Below are positions 61,704 through 64,000 of a stretch of 64,000 nucleotides of DNA, piece after piece. A model generated the notes under the pieces. The model made no database searches. It had not been told where the DNA came from and worked only from the letters and a program-made list of their open reading frames with translations. Position 1 is the stretch's first letter. Each line of letters starts with the position of its first letter. This DNA comes from an uncultured Erythrobacter sp. GTDB lineage: Bacteria > Pseudomonadota > Alphaproteobacteria > Sphingomonadales > Sphingomonadaceae. The stretch is taken from positions 310,001 to 374,000 of the forward strand of contig CANMSD010000001.1 in the NCBI GenBank assembly GCA_947500645.1. Reading direction: 5' to 3'. The translations under genes were made by a program, and so were the position numbers.

Positions 61704-62831
61704 ATGAAGGCTACCATCGAACGCGCAACGCTCCTGCGTTGCCTCTCCCATGTTCAGTCGGTTGTCGAACGCCGCAACACCATTCCGATCCTGTCGAACG
61801 TCCTGATCGATGCGAGCGATGGCGGCAGCGTAAAGGTGATGGCGACCGATCTCGACTTGCAGGTGGTCGAAACCATGTCGGCTGCTTCGGTTGAAAGCGC
61901 AGGCGCAATCACCGTGTCGGCGCACCTGCTGTTCGATATTGCCCGCAAGCTGCCAGAGGGTAGCCAAGTCAGCCTCGAAACCGCTGAAAACCGGATGGAA
62001 ATCAAGGCGGGACGCAGCCGGTTCAAGCTCCCAACGCTGCCACGCGATGACTTCCCCGTAATTGTCGAGGGCGATCTGCCGACCAGTTTTGAGCTGCCTG
62101 CGCGCACTCTGGCCGAGCTGATTGACCGCACACGTTTTGCGATCTCGACCGAGGAAACTCGTTACTACCTCAATGGCATTTTCCTGCACGTCACCGATGA
62201 TGACGAACCGGTGCTGAAGGCTGCCGCGACCGATGGCCATCGTCTCGCGCGCTTTACACTTGCCCGACCTGAGGGTGCCGATGGCATGCCTGATGTGATT
62301 GTCCCACGCAAAGCGGTGGCGGAGTTGCGCAAGCTGTTGGAGGAGGCGCTCGACGGAAACGTCCAGATTGACCTTTCGGCGAGCAAGGTGCGCTTCACAC
62401 TGGGCGGCGAGGGCGGTGTCGTCCTCACCAGCAAGCTGATCGACGGTACTTTCCCGGATTATAGCCGGGTTATCCCGACAGGTAATGACAAGCTGCTCAA
62501 GGTCGATCCGAAGAGCTTCTTCGACGGTGTCGACCGTGTGGCGACGATCGCCACGGAAAAAACCCGAGCGGTCAAGATGGGTCTCGATACGGATAAGGTA
62601 ACGCTGTCTGTGACTTCGCCTGACAATGGGACGGCAGCGGAGGAAATCGCTGCCGAGTACAAGTCGGATGGATTCGAAATTGGCTTTAACGCCAATTATT
62701 TGAAGGACATTCTCAATCAGATAGACAGCGATACGGTGGAGCTGCATCTGGCCGATGCAGGCGCGCCGACGCTGATACGTAAAGACGATAAATCGCCTGC
62801 GCTGTATGTTCTGATGCCAATGCGGGTGTGA
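61704..62831 (+). CDS. dnaN: DNA polymerase III subunit beta (sliding clamp)
   Basis: The clamp ring tethers polymerase to DNA. The 375 residues contain the three clamp domains; MKATIERATLLRCLSHVQSVVERRNTIPILSNVLIDA starts the first, and the C-terminus ends with PALYVLMPMRV. A single DnaA-box-like sequence (61562-61570) and a 5-bp GC stem (61651-61667) lie upstream, with nothing else assigned in 61530-61703. It is not next to dnaA here. Confidence 0.96.
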   Translation: MKATIERATLLRCLSHVQSVVERRNTIPILSNVLIDASDGGSVKVMATDLDLQVVETMSAASVESAGAITVSAHLLFDIARKLPEGSQVSLETAENRMEIKAGRSRFKLPTLPRDDFPVIVEGDLPTSFELPARTLAELIDRTRFAISTEETRYYLNGIFLHVTDDDEPVLKAAATDGHRLARFTLARPEGADGMPDVIVPRKAVAELRKLLEEALDGNVQIDLSASKVRFTLGGEGGVVLTSKLIDGTFPDYSRVIPTGNDKLLKVDPKSFFDGVDRVATIATEKTRAVKMGLDTDKVTLSVTSPDNGTAAEEIAAEYKSDGFEIGFNANYLKDILNQIDSDTVELHLADAGAPTLIRKDDKSPALYVLMPMRV

Positions 62832-62832
62832 T

Positions 62833-63258
62833 GTGAACGAAGCACAGGGCGACACTCACAGTCAGCCAGCTTGGAAAACTCTTGCGGCACTGCCTCTGGT
62901 GTTTGTGTGCTTGCTCCTGGGAAATCTTGCTGGGTATGTGTTCGCCAGTGTCGCCGATTTTGGTGGAATGGATTACGAAAAGCCAGGCGGTCTTGTTCTT
63001 TCGGCTCTTCAGTCAGCGTTCGGGTGCATGATTGCATATTGGGCTTGTTTGAAGCTCTTAGGTGATGAGAAGTTCGCCAACGTTTGGGTCCTCGCCGTTG
63101 TTATGCTTGGAGCGGTATTGGGTTTAGTCATTGCGTGCGGTGCAGTTTACCTTGGCCGTATCGATGAGATAGCAAACTGGGGCTTCGCCTCAGGTATTGC
63201 TGGAACAGTAGCGTTAGAAATTACGCGACGATATGCAAATCAAGAGTCATGGTACTAG
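62833..63258 (+). CDS. Small membrane protein of unknown function
   Basis: This 141-residue protein has four hydrophobic segments (about 16-38, 55-75, 84-108 and 116-130). It starts at GTG 62833, one base after the dnaN stop, so it is probably coupled to dnaN. I counted about 51% G+C over 62881-63180, lower than the flanking genes. I do not recognise a family. Confidence 0.65.
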   Translation: MNEAQGDTHSQPAWKTLAALPLVFVCLLLGNLAGYVFASVADFGGMDYEKPGGLVLSALQSAFGCMIAYWACLKLLGDEKFANVWVLAVVMLGAVLGLVIACGAVYLGRIDEIANWGFASGIAGTVALEITRRYANQESWY

Positions 63259-63264
63259 CGGGCA

Positions 63265-63888
63265 ATGCCTGACGTTCGCATATTCGGAACGGTGATTTCG
63301 ACCTACACGCGCATCGTGCAGATCGCCTACGAAGAGTCTGGGCTGAGCCATGAAACGATAGCGACTGCTGCGCAAAGCCCGCAGAACCGGCATCCGTTTG
63401 GCAAGGTTCCGGTCGTTGAGATCGATGGGCTTGAGTTGATCGAAAGCGTAGCGATTGCGCAATACATCGACAATGCGCACAATTCGGCCGCGCTCCAGCC
63501 ATCCACCTCCGCTGCACGGGCGGTGATGGACAAGTGGATCGCCGTCGCAAACAGCTATCTGTTTCCGCTGTTCGAGAACGGCTTGGTCATGCCATGGATC
63601 ATGCATCGTCTCTCCGGTTTTCCTCTCGATCAGGACCGGATTGAGAGGGCTTTACCTCAGATCAGCCGCGCGCTCGGCTTTCTTGAGGCGGAAATCGCGA
63701 AAGACGGGGCGTGGACAGCGCAAGAATTCACACTCGCAGACGTGTTTCTCTACCCAATCGTGCGCGGTCTTCAACTGACGCCGCAGGGCAAGGTCGGTAT
63801 CGAACAATGCGACGCGCTCTGCGAGTGGATGCATTCATGCGAAAAACGGCATTCAATCGCCGCAACCCGGTGGGAAATCGAGAATTGA
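63265..63888 (+). CDS. Glutathione S-transferase family protein
   Basis: This 207-residue GST has a thioredoxin fold with VIDSYTR-like ISTYTRIVQIAYEESGL, then RHPFGKVPVVEIDGLELIESVAIAQYI, and a helical C-terminal domain. Its first Cys/Ser position is a Ser/Tyr type. It follows the small membrane gene by 6 bases. The substrate is unknown. Confidence 0.85.
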   Translation: MPDVRIFGTVISTYTRIVQIAYEESGLSHETIATAAQSPQNRHPFGKVPVVEIDGLELIESVAIAQYIDNAHNSAALQPSTSAARAVMDKWIAVANSYLFPLFENGLVMPWIMHRLSGFPLDQDRIERALPQISRALGFLEAEIAKDGAWTAQEFTLADVFLYPIVRGLQLTPQGKVGIEQCDALCEWMHSCEKRHSIAATRWEIEN

Positions 63889-63925
63889 TGGGTTAGAGGT
63901 GCTCGGCAAAGAGGAGATGCCGACC

Positions 63926-64000
63926 ATGACACTAGCCCAAGTCCACGTTCGTAAAGACGAACTCACAAATGCCCAGTTGGTCGAAGGCGATCCTGGACCG
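63926..64000 (+). CDS. DUF2855-like protein, N-terminal start (partial)
   Basis: The frame opens at ATG 63926, with GAGGAG at 63911-63916, and runs off the window edge after 25 residues (MTLAQVHVRKDEL...). ATG 63917 is in frame but too close to the ribosome-binding site. The start resembles DUF2855 proteins, but the evidence is short. Confidence 0.4.
   Translation, partial: MTLAQVHVRKDELTNAQLVEGDPGP

Overview
The window is a chromosomal segment of an alphaproteobacterium, most likely a member of the Sphingomonadales near Erythrobacteraceae. That placement is an inference. It rests on the separate F0 operon (I-a-c-b'-b), the trpF-trpB-trpA-accD-folC order, a TIGR02300-type zinc-ribbon protein, a GTTC-N7-GTTC LexA box, and a base composition near 60% G+C. 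There are no insertion sequences, prophage genes, integrases or CRISPR arrays. About 71 protein genes, one tRNA-Ala(GGC), five likely terminators and several repeats or palindromes can be supported. Every gene-free stretch is shorter than 300 bases.

Layout. 1-6583: the tail of an S41 peptidase; uvrD with a LexA box; a small secreted protein; rsmD with an RluB-type pseudouridine synthase; a Rieske oxygenase paired with a DUF6445 protein. 6657-16524: an AmpG-type permease, then on the minus strand purB, lapA, pyrF, trpF, trpB, an extra small membrane gene, trpA, accD and folC. 16705-25247: a DoxX protein, radC, the ydbH-ynbE-ydbL lipid-transport set and the F0 ATP synthase operon. 25287-33630: a quinone oxidoreductase, gloB, rpsA, cmk, a CBU_0592-type membrane protein, aroA, the TIGR02300 protein, tRNA-Ala and ffh. 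33673-37302: the rpsP-rimM-trmD-rplS operon, with a nitrilase and a membrane gene inserted between rimM and trmD. 37420-42544: a dipeptidyl-peptidase IV homologue, a dehalogenase/epoxide-hydrolase-like enzyme, asd and a glycosidase-like lipoprotein. 42610-50417: a lipoprotein, a four-gene glutathione-flavoured cluster, and a five-gene cluster of M2 peptidase, YncE-like lipoprotein, RimB-like protease, RimK and YbjN-like protein. 50500-53380 (minus): amn, then rplI-rpsR-rpsF. 53619-59347: a patatin, a DUF808 protein, a GST, duplicated zinc-ribbon membrane proteins, and a Mur ligase divergent from an LD-carboxypeptidase. 59400-64000: fabD, a GNAT gene, fabG, dnaN, a membrane gene, a GST and the start of a DUF2855-like gene.

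How the genes work together. The window is mainly housekeeping: translation (S16, L19, S1, S6, S18, L9, RimM, TrmD, RsmD, Ffh), tryptophan and pyrimidine synthesis, fatty-acid initiation, ATP synthase F0 and DNA repair. Peptidoglycan recycling is suggested by AmpG, LdcA and an Mpl-like ligase. Outer-membrane lipid transport is suggested by YdbH, YnbE and YdbL. Many genes overlap by ATGA, GTGA or TAATG, so translational coupling is common.

Most unusual points. Small membrane genes of lower G+C are coupled into core operons. S16 and L9 carry long acidic tails in a genome that encodes RimK with a RimB-like protease. Two zinc-ribbon membrane proteins have nearly identical 3' ends but diverged 5' halves. 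A REPIN-like doublet lies downstream of rpsA. I did not find a clearly new defence or biosynthetic system.
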